DNA from: Vibrio diabolicus
Lineage (GTDB): Bacteria; Pseudomonadota; Gammaproteobacteria; Enterobacterales; Vibrionaceae
DNA length: 64,000 nt
Assembly (NCBI GenBank): GCA_001048675.1
Contig: CCKK01000015.1
Span: 124,001 to 188,000, forward strand
Direction: 5' to 3'
Part shown: positions 45,374 through 55,397 of the stretch, piece by piece
Position numbering within the stretch: the stretch's first letter is position 1
Layout: each line of letters begins with the position of its first letter
Position numbers and translations under genes: made by a program
Notes under the pieces: generated by a model
What the model saw: the letters and a program-made list of their open reading frames with translations, nothing else
Database searches by the model: none
What the model was told of the DNA's origin: nothing

Positions 45374-46075
45374 TTACATACTAGACAAGCTATCATTGAT
45401 CGATTTCAACACTGCAGCAGGATCCACAGCTTGAGTAATTGGACGCCCAATAACAAGATAGTCAGAGCCTGACTGAATAGCCTCTACTGGTGTCATGATA
45501 CGGCGCTGGTCACCTTGCTCAGAGCCAGCAGGTCGGATTCCTGGTGTAACTAACTTAAAGTCTTGACCAAGTTCGCTCTTAAGCAATGAAGACTCTTGAG
45601 CTGAACATACGACACCATCTAAACCAGCGTTTTTGGTCAATGTCGCCAGACGAATAACTTGATCCTGAGGCGCAATGTTCAAACCAATACCCGCTAAATC
45701 ACTTTGTTCCATACTGGTTAGTACCGTTACTCCAATCAGAAGTGGGCGATCTTTACCGTATGGCTCAAGAATTTCACGTGATGCCGTCATCATGCGCTCA
45801 CCACCGCTCGCATGCACATTCACCATCCAAACCCCTAATTCCGCGGCTGCGCGGACCGCCTTAGAACACGTATTTGGAATATCGTGAAATTTCAAATCCA
45901 AGAAGACTGAGAAACCACGTTTGTGGAGTTCACGTACGAAATCAGGACCAAATAGCGTAAACATTTCCTTGCCAACTTTTAGGCGACATGACGCAGGATC
46001 AATTCTATCTACAAACGCAAGTGCGTCTGCTTGGTTATCATAATCCAGTGCGACAATAACTTTTTGGTCGATCAT
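45374..46075 (-). CDS. pyrF: Orotidine 5'-phosphate decarboxylase
   Basis: 233 residues, standard length. The catalytic segment [11 protein letters not shown] with the Asp-Lys-Asp charge network lies at about residues 60-70, and the C-terminal phosphate-binding loop is [10 protein letters not shown]. It performs the last step of UMP synthesis. It sits downstream of lapA-lapB, as in E. coli and other vibrios. Confidence 0.97.
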   Translation of the reverse strand: MIDQKVIVALDYDNQADALAFVDRIDPASCRLKVGKEMFTLFGPDFVRELHKRGFSVFLDLKFHDIPNTCSKAVRAAAELGVWMVNVHASGGERMMTASREILEPYGKDRPLLIGVTVLTSMEQSDLAGIGLNIAPQDQVIRLATLTKNAGLDGVVCSAQESSLLKSELGQDFKLVTPGIRPAGSEQGDQRRIMTPVEAIQSGSDYLVIGRPITQAVDPAAVLKSINDSLSSM

Positions 46076-46121
46076 TTCATCTCCTAACTATTTTGGTTCT
46101 TATTAAATAAAAAGTTAAAAA

Positions 46122-46154
46122 AATGCAGCGGACAGAAACTCTGTCAGCTGCATT
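46122..46154 (-). terminator. Terminator-like hairpin after lapB
   Basis: AATGCAGC/GCTGCATT outer stem (46122-46129 with 46147-46154) and GACAG/CTGTC inner stem. A T-rich stretch follows on the minus strand. Confidence 0.65.
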
Positions 46155-46162
46155 AAAATTAT

Positions 46163-47335
46163 TCACCATCCAATCCGCGGATTGGCTTGATCCGTCCCCC
46201 ACCCTTTACAGGATGGGCAGTGCCAATAAAGGGAATGAGTAGAAAACCCACACTTCCGGCATCGGTAGTGTGGTTTCACTTTTAACTGTTCACCCACCAT
46301 CGCTTGTAGCGTCGATAGACTGTCCTTCGCGCGACCGTCTTCTGCTTCAGCAATGTGGTAGTCAATTAATCGATAAAAGCCCTTCATGGTTGGATTTTTC
46401 AGCAGCTGTTTGGTCAGCAGCTCTTGTGCAGCCCCGACGTTCTCGTGGTGAGCAACCAACTGAGCCAACATTAACTCGGCTGATACGCCTGCTTTCTTAT
46501 CAATACAAGCTCGCAGAAACTCTACAAGTTCATCTTCCTGGCCCAAATGATGGTAGCACTCTGCAATGGTTGGTAAGACATCGCTGATAAAGTCTTTGTC
46601 TTGCTCAAGCACACCCGTCAGGTATTTTATCGTGTGTTTATAATCTTCAGACTCTAGATAAATTCGTCCCAAAGCAATACTCGCTCGAACACACTTTGGG
46701 TCTTCTGCTAGGGCTTTTTTAAAGTGCTGTATTGCCTTATTAGTATTACCATCGGCTTGGTCGAGCATTGCAATTTCACACCAAAAATGAGCAATATTCG
46801 CACGCATTCTGGAGCGTTTATTACCCAACTTAGCCAATTGATTGGCGTAATAAATTGCTTTTTCCCATTCACGCGTTTGTTGGTAAATGGTTACCAATTG
46901 CTGAAGTGCTGCTTCTTTGTAGTCTGGCTCTTCGACTAACTGTTCGAAGATTTTCTCTGCACGATCGAGAAAACCAGAGACCATGTAATCTTTCGCCAAC
47001 TGTTGAAGTGCAAGATTCTTTTGATCCAGAGTTAAGCCAGAGCGAGAAATGAGATTTTGGTGAATTCGGATTGCACGGTCGACTTCGCCACGAGACCGGA
47101 ATAGGTTACCCAACGCAAGGTGAGTATCGATGGTCTCGTTATCAACTTGGAGCAATTCAATAAAGTGATCGACAGCCTTATCTGATTGGTCAGAGAGCAG
47201 CAGATTAAGACCCGTCATATACTGACGAGAGATTTGATGAGATTGCTTCTGCTTGTCTTGCTGAGCGCTGCGATGCCCCATATACCAGCCATACGCAGCA
47301 GCTATAGGCAACAACAAGAAGAGTAGTTCAAGCAT
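46163..47335 (-). CDS. lapB: LapB, lipopolysaccharide assembly regulator
   Basis: 390 residues: an N-terminal membrane anchor (about 1-18), a series of TPR repeats (about 35-350) and a C-terminal rubredoxin-like zinc site (CRKCGFSTHSLYWHCPSC, about 358-376). LapB (YciM) controls LPS synthesis by handing LpxC to FtsH. It forms an operon with lapA, 18 bases upstream. Confidence 0.95.
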   Translation of the reverse strand: MLELLFLLLPIAAAYGWYMGHRSAQQDKQKQSHQISRQYMTGLNLLLSDQSDKAVDHFIELLQVDNETIDTHLALGNLFRSRGEVDRAIRIHQNLISRSGLTLDQKNLALQQLAKDYMVSGFLDRAEKIFEQLVEEPDYKEAALQQLVTIYQQTREWEKAIYYANQLAKLGNKRSRMRANIAHFWCEIAMLDQADGNTNKAIQHFKKALAEDPKCVRASIALGRIYLESEDYKHTIKYLTGVLEQDKDFISDVLPTIAECYHHLGQEDELVEFLRACIDKKAGVSAELMLAQLVAHHENVGAAQELLTKQLLKNPTMKGFYRLIDYHIAEAEDGRAKDSLSTLQAMVGEQLKVKPHYRCRKCGFSTHSLYWHCPSCKGWGTDQANPRIGW

Positions 47336-47353
47336 TAAAGTTAAGCCTTATCC

Positions 47354-47650
47354 TTATGCCTGTTTTTCTATGGCTGGCTTATCAGCAGGTTTGTTTGCAT
47401 CTGTAGGTTCGTACTTTTTCAGTTTTTTCTTTAAACGACGAACTTGTAGCTGAGTTTTCAGCTGGATACTACCAAAGATAACCCACGCTAAAGCAAAGCC
47501 AACCACAAATACCACACCTAATAGTGTAGATAAGTGGAACTCTCCTTTGGCTAGAAGATAGTTAAAAGTCACGAGCTCTTGGTTTTGGGAACCTAACGCC
47601 AATGCAATTAAAAAGAGAGCTAAAACAGCAACGATTTTTATAATTTTCAT
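47354..47650 (-). CDS. lapA: LapA, inner membrane protein of LPS assembly
   Basis: 98 residues with two membrane helices (about 4-22 and 42-64) and a charged, coiled-coil C-terminus (QVRRLKKKLKKYE), the DUF1049/LapA (YciS) family. Cotranscribed with lapB. Confidence 0.92.
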   Translation of the reverse strand: MKIIKIVAVLALFLIALALGSQNQELVTFNYLLAKGEFHLSTLLGVVFVVGFALAWVIFGSIQLKTQLQVRRLKKKLKKYEPTDANKPADKPAIEKQA

Positions 47651-47728
47651 TTACATCACCCTTCTAGGAGTAAGTCGGTAAGATTATGCAGGAAAATGCT
47701 TCTTCAGACTACGTATATTAGCAATAAT

Positions 47729-47797
47729 CTATACCCAAGTAACCTCAAGATGCTTAGTTTGTAGACACGCCTAGAAGTTAAAGTTACTTGGGTGTAG
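47729..47797. repeat. Vibrio-type intergenic inverted repeat
   Basis: CTATACCCAAGTAAC and GTTACTTGGGTGTAG form a 15-bp stem (47729-47743 with 47783-47797, one mismatch) around 39 bases that begin CTCAAGATGC. A decayed relative lies at about 59569-59697. A short frame across it on the minus strand is not a gene. Confidence 0.7.
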
Positions 47798-47860
47798 AAA
47801 GCTGCAAAGAAAACAGCCAGAATCAACAGCTCGCTTCGTAAACTGCTTGGATACATTACA

Positions 47861-47894
47861 AAAAAGCGGCATACACAAACGTATGCCGCTTTTT
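47861..47894 (-). terminator. Terminator of ihfB
   Basis: Perfect 14-bp stem AAAAAGCGGCATAC/GTATGCCGCTTTTT (47861-47874 with 47881-47894), 6-base loop, A/T tracts on both flanks. Confidence 0.9.
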
Positions 47895-47913
47895 TCAAAC
47901 TAATAAGAGTGCG

Positions 47914-48195
47914 TTAGCCAATATTTACACGCTCACGAAGCTCTTTACCAGGTTTGAAATGTGGAACGTATTTACCTTCCAATTCCACTTTATCGCCCGT
48001 TTTAGGGTTACGACCTACGCGAGGCTCGCGGTAATGAAGAGAAAAACTACCAAAGCCGCGGATCTCGATACGGTCACCGCTCTCTAGCGTAGAGGCCATG
48101 TGCTCTAAAATATCTTTTACAGCATCCTCTACCTCTTTCGCTGATAAGTGTGTTTGCTCAGCGCAGAGTCTTTCAATCAGTTCAGACTTAGTCAT
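47914..48195 (-). CDS. ihfB: Integration host factor subunit beta
   Basis: 93 residues, full length, with the HU/IHF signature [22 protein letters not shown] at about residues 45-66 including the DNA-intercalating proline arm. Pairs with IhfA to bend DNA. Downstream of rpsA as in E. coli. Confidence 0.97.
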   Translation of the reverse strand: MTKSELIERLCAEQTHLSAKEVEDAVKDILEHMASTLESGDRIEIRGFGSFSLHYREPRVGRNPKTGDKVELEGKYVPHFKPGKELRERVNIG

Positions 48196-48368
48196 AGTTG
48201 CCCTCTTTGAGTATCTTTATCACTTATTATAGTAAGTAATACTAATTCCAACAAACACTTGCTGACAATTCTAGACAAATTTTATGCAAAATGCGCAATG
48301 AAGAAATGCCTTTTATTAAGATAGTTTACCGTCATTAGTATTACTACTTAAATATGCTCAAATATAAA

Positions 48369-48391
48369 AAAGGAGCCTTGCGGCTCCTTTT
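48369..48391 (-). terminator. Terminator of rpsA
   Basis: AAAGGAGCC and GGCTCCTTT with a TTGC loop, T tract on the minus strand; 18 bases beyond the rpsA stop. Confidence 0.9.
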
Positions 48392-48408
48392 TTGCTTAAG
48401 CGAGTATA

Positions 48409-50079
48409 TTATTCGCCTTTAGCAGCTTTGAAAGCGTCAGCCATTGCGTTACCGAATGCATTGTCATCTTGCTTGTTGATAGATGCCATTGCTTCTTGCT
48501 CGTCAGCTTCGTCTTTAGCTTTGATAGATAGGTTGATTACGCGGTTCTTACGGTCTACACCTGTGAACTTCGCTTCAACAACATCACCAGCGCTTAGGAT
48601 TAGAGAAGCATCTTCTACGCGATCGCGAGATACTTCAGAAGCACGGATGTAACCTTCAACGCCTTCTGCGATTTCAACAGTAGCGCCTTTAGCGTCAACA
48701 GCAGTTACAGTAGCGTTAACTAGAACACCTTTCTTGTTGTCAGCAACGTAAGCATTGAATGGGTCGTTTTCCATTTGCTTGATGCCTAGAGAGATGCGCT
48801 CACGCTCAGCGTCTACTGCTAGAACAACTGCAGAGATCTCGTCGCCTTTCTTGTACTCACGTACAGCTTCTTCGCCAGCAACATTCCAAGAAATGTCAGA
48901 TAGGTGAACTAGACCGTCGATGCCGCCTTCTAGACCGATGAAGATACCGAAGTCAGTGATAGACTTGATCTTACCAGTAACTTTGTCGCCTTTAGCTTGT
49001 GCTTCAGCGAATGACTGCCATGGGTTAGCTTTACACTGTTTCAGACCTAGAGAGATACGACGACGTTCTTCGTCGATTTCAAGAACCATAACCTCAACTT
49101 CGTCGCCAACATTAACAACTTTAGAAGGGTGGATGTTCTTGTTAGTCCAATCCATTTCTGAAACGTGAACTAGACCTTCAACGCCTTCTTCGATTTCAAC
49201 GAAGCAGCCGTAGTCAGTTAGGTTAGTTACGCGACCAGTTAGTTTGTGACCTTCTGGGTAACGCTTAGCGATTGCTACCCATGGATCTTCGCCTAGTTGC
49301 TTAAGACCTAGTGATACGCGAGTACGCTCACGGTCGAACTTAAGAACTTTAACTTGGATCTCGTCACCAACGTTAACGATTTCAGATGGGTGCTTAACGC
49401 GCTTCCAAGCCATATCAGTGATATGTAGAAGACCGTCAACGCCACCTAGGTCAACGAACGCACCGTAGTCAGTAAGGTTCTTAACGATACCTTTAACTTC
49501 AGAACCTTCTTGTAGAGTTTCTAGAAGCTCGTCACGCTCAACGCTGTTTTCAGATTCGATAACAGCACGACGTGAAACAACTACGTTGTTACGTTTTTGG
49601 TCAAGTTTGATAACTTTGAACTCTAGCTCTTTGTTTTCTAGGTGAGCAGTGTCGCGGATTGGGCGTACGTCTACTAGAGAGCCAGGAAGGAAAGCACGGA
49701 TACCGTTTAGTTCAACAGTGAAACCGCCTTTAACTTTACCGTTGATGATACCAACAACAGTTTCAGCTTCTTCGTAAGCTTTCTCAAGTACGATCCAAGC
49801 TTCGTGACGCTTAGCTTTCTCACGAGAAAGTTGAGTTTCACCGAAACCATCTTCAACAGCGTCTAGAGCTACGTCTACTTCAGCGCCAACTTCAACTTCA
49901 AGTTCGCCAGCAGCGTTCTTGAACTGTTCAGCAGGGATAGCAGATTCAGACTTAAGACCAGCGTCAACAAGAACGAAACCGTTCTCGATAGCTACTACAG
50001 TACCTTTAACGATGCTGCCTTGTTGGAATTCTGTTTCGTTTAGAAACTCTTCAAAGAGTTGAGCAAAAGATTCAGTCAT
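48409..50079 (-). CDS. rpsA: 30S ribosomal protein S1
   Basis: 556 residues with six S1 RNA-binding domains; the repeats [24 protein letters not shown] and the like recur at about 190-260, 275-350, 365-435 and 450-520. It binds mRNA leaders for translation initiation. The codon use is strongly biased toward preferred codons, as for highly expressed genes. Confidence 0.98.
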   Translation of the reverse strand: MTESFAQLFEEFLNETEFQQGSIVKGTVVAIENGFVLVDAGLKSESAIPAEQFKNAAGELEVEVGAEVDVALDAVEDGFGETQLSREKAKRHEAWIVLEKAYEEAETVVGIINGKVKGGFTVELNGIRAFLPGSLVDVRPIRDTAHLENKELEFKVIKLDQKRNNVVVSRRAVIESENSVERDELLETLQEGSEVKGIVKNLTDYGAFVDLGGVDGLLHITDMAWKRVKHPSEIVNVGDEIQVKVLKFDRERTRVSLGLKQLGEDPWVAIAKRYPEGHKLTGRVTNLTDYGCFVEIEEGVEGLVHVSEMDWTNKNIHPSKVVNVGDEVEVMVLEIDEERRRISLGLKQCKANPWQSFAEAQAKGDKVTGKIKSITDFGIFIGLEGGIDGLVHLSDISWNVAGEEAVREYKKGDEISAVVLAVDAERERISLGIKQMENDPFNAYVADNKKGVLVNATVTAVDAKGATVEIAEGVEGYIRASEVSRDRVEDASLILSAGDVVEAKFTGVDRKNRVINLSIKAKDEADEQEAMASINKQDDNAFGNAMADAFKAAKGE

Positions 50080-50189
50080 TTAGTTAATCTTCAATAAATT
50101 AAACGTCCACGGGTATCCTACCGCATGGGGTTATTAAATTCGCCAGTCATCATCCTTGCGACCAACGCTCTTAGTCTAGCCGAGTATCA

Positions 50190-50870
50190 TTACTCAGCTA
50201 GCTTCGATTCGATATATTGTAGTGCCTTTTCTACTACTTCGTCGATAGTCATCGACGTAGAATCTAGCACAAGCGCATCCTCAGCAGGGCGTAGTGGCGC
50301 CACTGGGCGGTTACGATCTCGGTCGTCACGCTCTTGGATCTCGCTTAAAAGGTCAGCAAATTTAACATCTAACCCTTTCTCTTGCAACTGTTTAAGGCGT
50401 CGATTTGCACGCTCTTCTGCGCTCGCATCAAGGAAGATTTTCGCTTGTGCACTTGGGAATACAATTGTGCCCATATCACGACCATCAGCCACTAGGCCCG
50501 GAGCGGCCTCAAATGCACGCTGACGACGTAATAATGCTTCACGAACACGTGGCAGAGCCGCAACTTTAGATGCTGCCATACCCGTTTCTTCTTTGCGAAG
50601 CTCCCCTGACACATCTTCGCCTTCTAGAACGACCTTAACTAAGTCACCCTCTGCGATAAATTGAACGTCTAGGTGTGTTGCCAGTGGGACAAGTGCGTCT
50701 TCTGACTCTGTGTCGACACCGTGGTGAATCGCAGCGAGTGCAAGTACACGATAAATTGCGCCAGAATCTAAGAGTTGGAAACCCAACTTTTTCGCCAGCA
50801 ACATACATAAAGTGCCTTTACCTGCACCACTAGGTCCATCTACGGTTACAACCGGAGTTTGAGAGGACAT
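50190..50870 (-). CDS. cmk: Cytidylate kinase
   Basis: 226 residues from ATG 50870, which has GGAGAAG upstream; a GTG four codons earlier is part of the ribosome-binding motif and is not preferred. Walker [11 protein letters not shown] near the N-terminus, DGRDMGT substrate motif and the LID region. Phosphorylates CMP and dCMP. Upstream of rpsA as in E. coli. Confidence 0.96.
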   Translation of the reverse strand: MSSQTPVVTVDGPSGAGKGTLCMLLAKKLGFQLLDSGAIYRVLALAAIHHGVDTESEDALVPLATHLDVQFIAEGDLVKVVLEGEDVSGELRKEETGMAASKVAALPRVREALLRRQRAFEAAPGLVADGRDMGTIVFPSAQAKIFLDASAEERANRRLKQLQEKGLDVKFADLLSEIQERDDRDRNRPVAPLRPAEDALVLDSTSMTIDEVVEKALQYIESKLAE

Positions 50871-51026
50871 GTTCTTCTCCACCTATAGTTTCTTTTCAGC
50901 AATTTGCTCGGTTTTCGAGGCGCGCATTATACGGGTAATCGCCCTTTGGAGCGAGGAAAAATGTCGTGTAAAGCATTACACCTAATGCGCAATTGGATTC
51001 ATCAATAAACATAAGGTTCAACAAAA

Positions 51027-51056
51027 ACGGCGAGAGCTTCCACCCTCGCCGTTTCA
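51027..51056 (-). terminator. Terminator of sohB
   Basis: ACGGCGAG/CTCGCCGT stem with a 10-base loop, T run on the minus strand; 23 bases beyond the sohB stop. Confidence 0.8.
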
Positions 51057-51078
51057 AATGTCATGATCTTAGGTTCGA

Positions 51079-52140
51079 TTAAACAATCGGTTTTTGACCA
51101 CGCTCAGCTAACTTTAAGATCACACTGTCAGCAACTTTGCCCGCGACACCTGCTAGCTTGTCTGCCAGTTTTTTCTTCTGCACATAATGCACAGAAAGTA
51201 CGGTTTTATCTTTGCATGCCGCAACAACGATATCATCAGATGTACTAATATCATCCACCAAACCAAGCTCTTTCGCTTGTGTACCGAACCAGTGCTCACC
51301 TGTAGCTACTTTGTCTAGGTCCAAACTAGGACGACGCTCGCGAATGAAGTCTTTAAACAAGACATGGGTTTCTTCAAGCTCTTGCTTAAACTTATCGCGC
51401 GCTTTATCGGTATTCTCACCAAACATCGTTAGCGTGCGTTTATATTCACCCGCGGTTAGTTGTTCGTACTCAATGTCATGTTTCTTCAACAGTTTGTTGA
51501 AGTTAGGAATTTGTGCGATAACGCCAATAGAACCCACAATTGCAAATGGTGCAGAAACAATCTTATCTGCTACACATGCCATCATGTAACCGCCACTTGC
51601 CGCAACTTTGTCAACAGAGATAGTCAGAGGAAGACCCGCAGCTTTGATTCGGTCCAGTTGAGAAGAGGCAAGGCCGTAGCCATGAACCATACCACCGCCA
51701 GATTCTAAACGAAGTAATACTTCATCACCTTCACGTGCGACAGCCAAAATAGCAGTGATCTCTTCACGTAGAGACGCGACTTCTTTTGCATCTATGCTAC
51801 CGTTAAAATCAAGAACAAATAGGTGTGGTTCACGCTTGCTATCTAATGAACCGTCTTTGCTCGCTTGTTTGATTTCTTTCTCGCGAGATTTGTTCTTCTC
51901 TTTTTCTTCTTTTTTGACGGCTTTATCTCGAGCCTTGATGAAAGCATCGTCATGCAAATGATGCTCTAACTGTTCAACAGATTGTTTGTGTTGCTCTGAA
52001 AGGTTGGTAATCTCTAACTCCCCTTTCGCCGCACCCGATTTGCCACCAGCCGATTTTGCAATAATGAGCAGAACAATTATCGCAGCAACCACCGTGATAA
52101 TTTTGGCCAGAAACAGACCATAATCTAATAAAAATTCCAA
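51079..52140 (-). CDS. sohB: SohB, inner membrane S49 peptidase
   Basis: 353 residues. N-terminal membrane helix (about 8-28), a highly charged helical linker (KKEEKEKNKSREKEIKQ, about 75-95) and an S49 protease domain with the active-site serine in DKVAASGGYMMA (about residue 185) and the catalytic lysine further on. Family role is a periplasm-facing peptidase similar to SppA. Confidence 0.93.
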   Translation of the reverse strand: MEFLLDYGLFLAKIITVVAAIIVLLIIAKSAGGKSGAAKGELEITNLSEQHKQSVEQLEHHLHDDAFIKARDKAVKKEEKEKNKSREKEIKQASKDGSLDSKREPHLFVLDFNGSIDAKEVASLREEITAILAVAREGDEVLLRLESGGGMVHGYGLASSQLDRIKAAGLPLTISVDKVAASGGYMMACVADKIVSAPFAIVGSIGVIAQIPNFNKLLKKHDIEYEQLTAGEYKRTLTMFGENTDKARDKFKQELEETHVLFKDFIRERRPSLDLDKVATGEHWFGTQAKELGLVDDISTSDDIVVAACKDKTVLSVHYVQKKKLADKLAGVAGKVADSVILKLAERGQKPIV

Positions 52141-52393
52141 CGAGAGCTCCTTTATCTCATTTCAGATGACGTTAGTATGTTACGCAGAAACATCAGCGAG
52201 AAGGCAGCGCGGTTTGTAACCACTTGTTCTGATTGATAGCATACCTAACGAAAGTTCTGGAATTGGTATAACACATGAATTGGTGTATTGTAACCATCTT
52301 GTCACGATTACCAAGATTTTCCATTGAGAAACAGGCGTTTTTTAGCGTCAATTAACTATCATGGACCCTCTACAATAATAAGGATTTATCGCC

Positions 52394-53140
52394 GTGAACT
52401 ACTCCGTTTCAGCTGATGCTCTAAAAGGTAAAGTCATTCTTGTTACTGGCGCTGGTAATGGCATCGGCCGTCAAGCCGCGCTTTCTTATGCCGAGCACGG
52501 TGCAACTGTTATTCTTTTGGGTAGAAATGTGCAAAACCTTGAATCTATCTATGATGAGATTGAAGCAGCTGGCTACCCACAAGCTGCTATCATTCCTCTG
52601 GATCTCAAGGGCGCAACTAAGCAAAATTACATTGATATGGCAGAGACAATCGAAGGACAGTTTGGTCGTTTGGATGGCCTATTACACAACGCAGGTGTCT
52701 TGAGTTCGCTGTGCCCATTTGATCAAATCAAAGAGGAAGATTTCGACGATATCATGCAGATCAACGTGAAAGCAGAAGTGTTAATGACTCAAGCACTACT
52801 GCCTGTGATGCGTAAATCAGAAGCTGGGCGTATTATCTTTACCTCTTCGACCGTCGGCCACTCTGGCCGCGCATTCTGGGGGCCATACGCTATCTCTAAA
52901 TTTGCCGTAGAAGGCATGATGCAAGTTTTAGCTGACGAGCTGAGTGATACACCGATCCGCGTTAACGCAATTAACCCTGGTGCAACTCGTACTCGCATGC
53001 GTGAAAAAGCATACCCGGGTGAAGATGCAAATACTCTCAAAACGCCATTGGATCTCATGCCGCTATATTTGCACTTAATGGATCCAGCGGTTACCGATGT
53101 GAATGGTCAGTGCATCGACGCTCAACCGAAGCGTAAATAA
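52394..53140 (+). CDS. yciK: YciK-family short-chain dehydrogenase
   Basis: 248 residues starting at GTG 52394. Rossmann motif TGAGNGIGR (about 19-27), NAG strand motif (LLHNAGVL) and catalytic Ser-Tyr-Lys (FTSSTVGHSGRAFWGPYAISK). Conserved gamma-proteobacterial oxidoreductase of uncertain substrate. Divergent from sohB. Confidence 0.93.
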   Translation: MNYSVSADALKGKVILVTGAGNGIGRQAALSYAEHGATVILLGRNVQNLESIYDEIEAAGYPQAAIIPLDLKGATKQNYIDMAETIEGQFGRLDGLLHNAGVLSSLCPFDQIKEEDFDDIMQINVKAEVLMTQALLPVMRKSEAGRIIFTSSTVGHSGRAFWGPYAISKFAVEGMMQVLADELSDTPIRVNAINPGATRTRMREKAYPGEDANTLKTPLDLMPLYLHLMDPAVTDVNGQCIDAQPKRK

Positions 53141-53171
53141 CGAATTCAGGTTACCTCACATAATCGATTGA

Positions 53172-53196
53172 AAAGGCAGCAAACGCTGCCTTTTTT
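53172..53196 (+). terminator. Terminator of yciK
   Basis: AAAGGCAGC and GCTGCCTTT with an AAAC loop and T6 tract. Confidence 0.85.
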
Positions 53197-53242
53197 CATT
53201 TCTCTCTTCATAAAAATCTTGCGACTTTCTGCCATAGAAATA

Positions 53243-53263
53243 TACTGTACATATATACAGGTA
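53243..53263. promoter_or_regulatory. LexA (SOS) box of the imu operon
   Basis: TACTGT-ATATAC-type box: CTGT-N8-ACAG at 53245-53260 with matching TA flanks, a perfect match to the enterobacterial/vibrio LexA consensus. It lies 7-10 bases before the imuA start, so LexA would also cover the start region. Confidence 0.92.
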
Positions 53264-53269
53264 TTTATT

Positions 53270-53962
53270 ATGCACGATATTATTCAGCACTTAAAAAGCC
53301 AGCACCTTGTTTGGCAAGCAAATTTAACGAAAACAGATCCTCAGCAGTTGCGGACTAGTTCCGGGTTTTCTGAATTAGATGATTTGCTCGGCGGAGGCTT
53401 TCCACCTCATGGCGTAGTGGAGATGGAATCTATTGGTAGTATTGGTGAATTGCGTTTGCTCGCTCCTTATTTAAAAGCCACCCAGACCAATGGTGTGACT
53501 GCATTTATTCAACCTCCCGCGTTAGTGAATTCTCTGTTCTTACACTACATCGGTTTGGATATAAACCAAGTGTGGGTCGTTAATCCAGCTCATCCCAAAG
53601 ATGCTCTTTGGGCTGCAGAGCAATGTCTGAAAAGTGGGGTATGCAGTAATGTTTTGTTATGGCAAGAAGAGCTTGAAATACATCAAGTGAAACGCTTACA
53701 GGTAGCGAGTGAGCAAGGCACTTGTCCTCTATTCATGCTCAAGCCTAATATGACAAACCGCTTGTCTTTACCTGTTTCATTAAGCCTAAAGCTGCAAGGT
53801 AATGTACAAGGCGTCAAAGTGGAAGTTCTCAAGCGAAAAGGCGGTTGGAGCAAAGGCAGTGTCGATATCAGTTTCCAACACCACTACCCACAACTGGTAA
53901 TGCCAAGCACGACTCACATTCCATCAACGGTGGTCAATTTCCCATTGGCGAACCAAGGTTAG
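53270..53962 (+). CDS. imuA: ImuA, RecA/SulA-like mutasome protein
   Basis: 230 residues from ATG 53270. The frame is open upstream to 53168, but that part spans the yciK terminator and the LexA box and cannot be translated in this operon. The SSGFSELDDLLGGGFPPHGVVE motif (about residues 28-50) is RecA-like; the Walker A is degenerate. ImuA acts with ImuB and DnaE2 in SOS mutagenesis. Four bases separate it from imuB. Confidence 0.9.
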   Translation: MHDIIQHLKSQHLVWQANLTKTDPQQLRTSSGFSELDDLLGGGFPPHGVVEMESIGSIGELRLLAPYLKATQTNGVTAFIQPPALVNSLFLHYIGLDINQVWVVNPAHPKDALWAAEQCLKSGVCSNVLLWQEELEIHQVKRLQVASEQGTCPLFMLKPNMTNRLSLPVSLSLKLQGNVQGVKVEVLKRKGGWSKGSVDISFQHHYPQLVMPSTTHIPSTVVNFPLANQG

Positions 53963-53966
53963 TGAT

Positions 53967-55370
53967 ATGGCTTTATGGATTTACTTGCACTTCCCTCGCC
54001 TACAGCTAGACGCACTCTTTGGTGATAACCAAAATCAACCCGTGGTGATTGTCGAAAGCCAACGTTGTCAGATCATTCAATACAACGGCATTGCCGAGCA
54101 ACAAGGTATTAAGCCTGGTATGGGCTTAGGCAGTGCTGCGTCCTTGTGTCGAGATTTACAAGTGCATCCTTATCATCCACAAACCGAATTAAATAAATTA
54201 CAAGAGGTAGCTCAGTGGTTGTATTTGATCACATCTGACGTTGTGTTGATGCCAAACCAAGGTATTTTGCTACGTGCCACACCGATGCTCACCCTATATG
54301 AAGGGTTGGACAATTACTGGAATAAAGTCAGTGCTCACTTAACTAAACTGCAGTTAAGCTTTCAATTTGGTTGTGGTTTTTCACCTCTGTCAGCCAAGTT
54401 AATGGCATTGGCAGGAGCAAATGTTCTTAGTGACGACAAATCTCTTATCGAACAAATGTTATTCCCATTACCGCTGCCTCTAACCGATTTATCGAGCTCT
54501 ATGGTTGAAAAGCTGCACCGCGTAGGCGTTACTTCCTTAAAAGGGTTACTTGAACTGCCGTTGCAAGACATCGCTCGACGCTTTGATATCGATTTGGTTA
54601 ACTACGTTGGTCGACTGACTGGGCAATTCAAGCATCCTGTAGACTTTTATCACCCGACCGAATCCTTCCAAGTTTATTTAGAGCTGTTGTTTGAGATCGA
54701 AAACGTTCAGTGGATTGAAAAGCCGCTGGCCAAGTTACTTCGTCAACTCGAAACCTTTCTTAAATTAAGAGATAAGGTCGCTTTTGAGCTGTGTTTAACA
54801 CTCCACCAGCGTGAGAAACAAGAGCAACACCTTCAACTCACTTCTGCGCAAGGTGATTACCTATGTCAGCGTTGGCAGCAGTTAGCGAGTTTAAGCTTAG
54901 AGTCACTCTCGCTCAATGGCCCAGTCGCAGGGCTAACGTTAAAAGTCGTCCGTCAAGGTGAGCCTCTTAGTGCATCACGCGATCTCTTTGCTGGGCAAAA
55001 AGGGAACATGAATGCTTTAGAACTGCTCTCTTTACTGCAAGCTAAATTGGGGAAAAGTGCTGTGTTAAAACCCAACATCGCTTGTGATCCTAGACCAGAA
55101 AAGGCCAGTCAATATCGCCCTGCTGATGCTCCAGATGAAAAGGAGCACGCCATACCATCCATACTACGCCCCGCAATGCAATTGCCCACTCCCATTGCAT
55201 TGCAAGAGCAAGTCTCTTTGGTCCACGGACCTGAGCGAATCGTTTCTGGATGGTGGGATGGTGATGAGATCATGCGTGATTACTACATTGCACACACCAA
55301 GCAAGGCCGCTGGTTATGGATATTTCGCGATCAGCACAAGCACTGGTTTCTTCATGGCTATTTTTGTTAA
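53967..55370 (+). CDS. imuB: ImuB, Y-family polymerase-like mutasome scaffold
   Basis: 467 residues. Recognisable as a Y-family polymerase by the palm/fingers order (LWIYLHFPRLQLDALFG ... VVIVESQRCQIIQYN), but the acidic catalytic residues are not conserved, as in all ImuB proteins, which act as scaffolds binding the beta clamp and DnaE2. The second gene of the SOS cassette. Confidence 0.93.
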   Translation: MALWIYLHFPRLQLDALFGDNQNQPVVIVESQRCQIIQYNGIAEQQGIKPGMGLGSAASLCRDLQVHPYHPQTELNKLQEVAQWLYLITSDVVLMPNQGILLRATPMLTLYEGLDNYWNKVSAHLTKLQLSFQFGCGFSPLSAKLMALAGANVLSDDKSLIEQMLFPLPLPLTDLSSSMVEKLHRVGVTSLKGLLELPLQDIARRFDIDLVNYVGRLTGQFKHPVDFYHPTESFQVYLELLFEIENVQWIEKPLAKLLRQLETFLKLRDKVAFELCLTLHQREKQEQHLQLTSAQGDYLCQRWQQLASLSLESLSLNGPVAGLTLKVVRQGEPLSASRDLFAGQKGNMNALELLSLLQAKLGKSAVLKPNIACDPRPEKASQYRPADAPDEKEHAIPSILRPAMQLPTPIALQEQVSLVHGPERIVSGWWDGDEIMRDYYIAHTKQGRWLWIFRDQHKHWFLHGYFC

Positions 55371-55397
55371 ATCGACAGTAATTTTTGTTGGGTCATT

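Noticed and set aside
47704..47898. 64-codon frame between lapA and ihfB
   Set aside because: It spans an intergenic inverted repeat and the ihfB terminator.
53168..53269. Longer N-terminus for ImuA
   Set aside because: The extension crosses the yciK terminator and the LexA box, so it cannot be part of the transcript from the SOS promoter.
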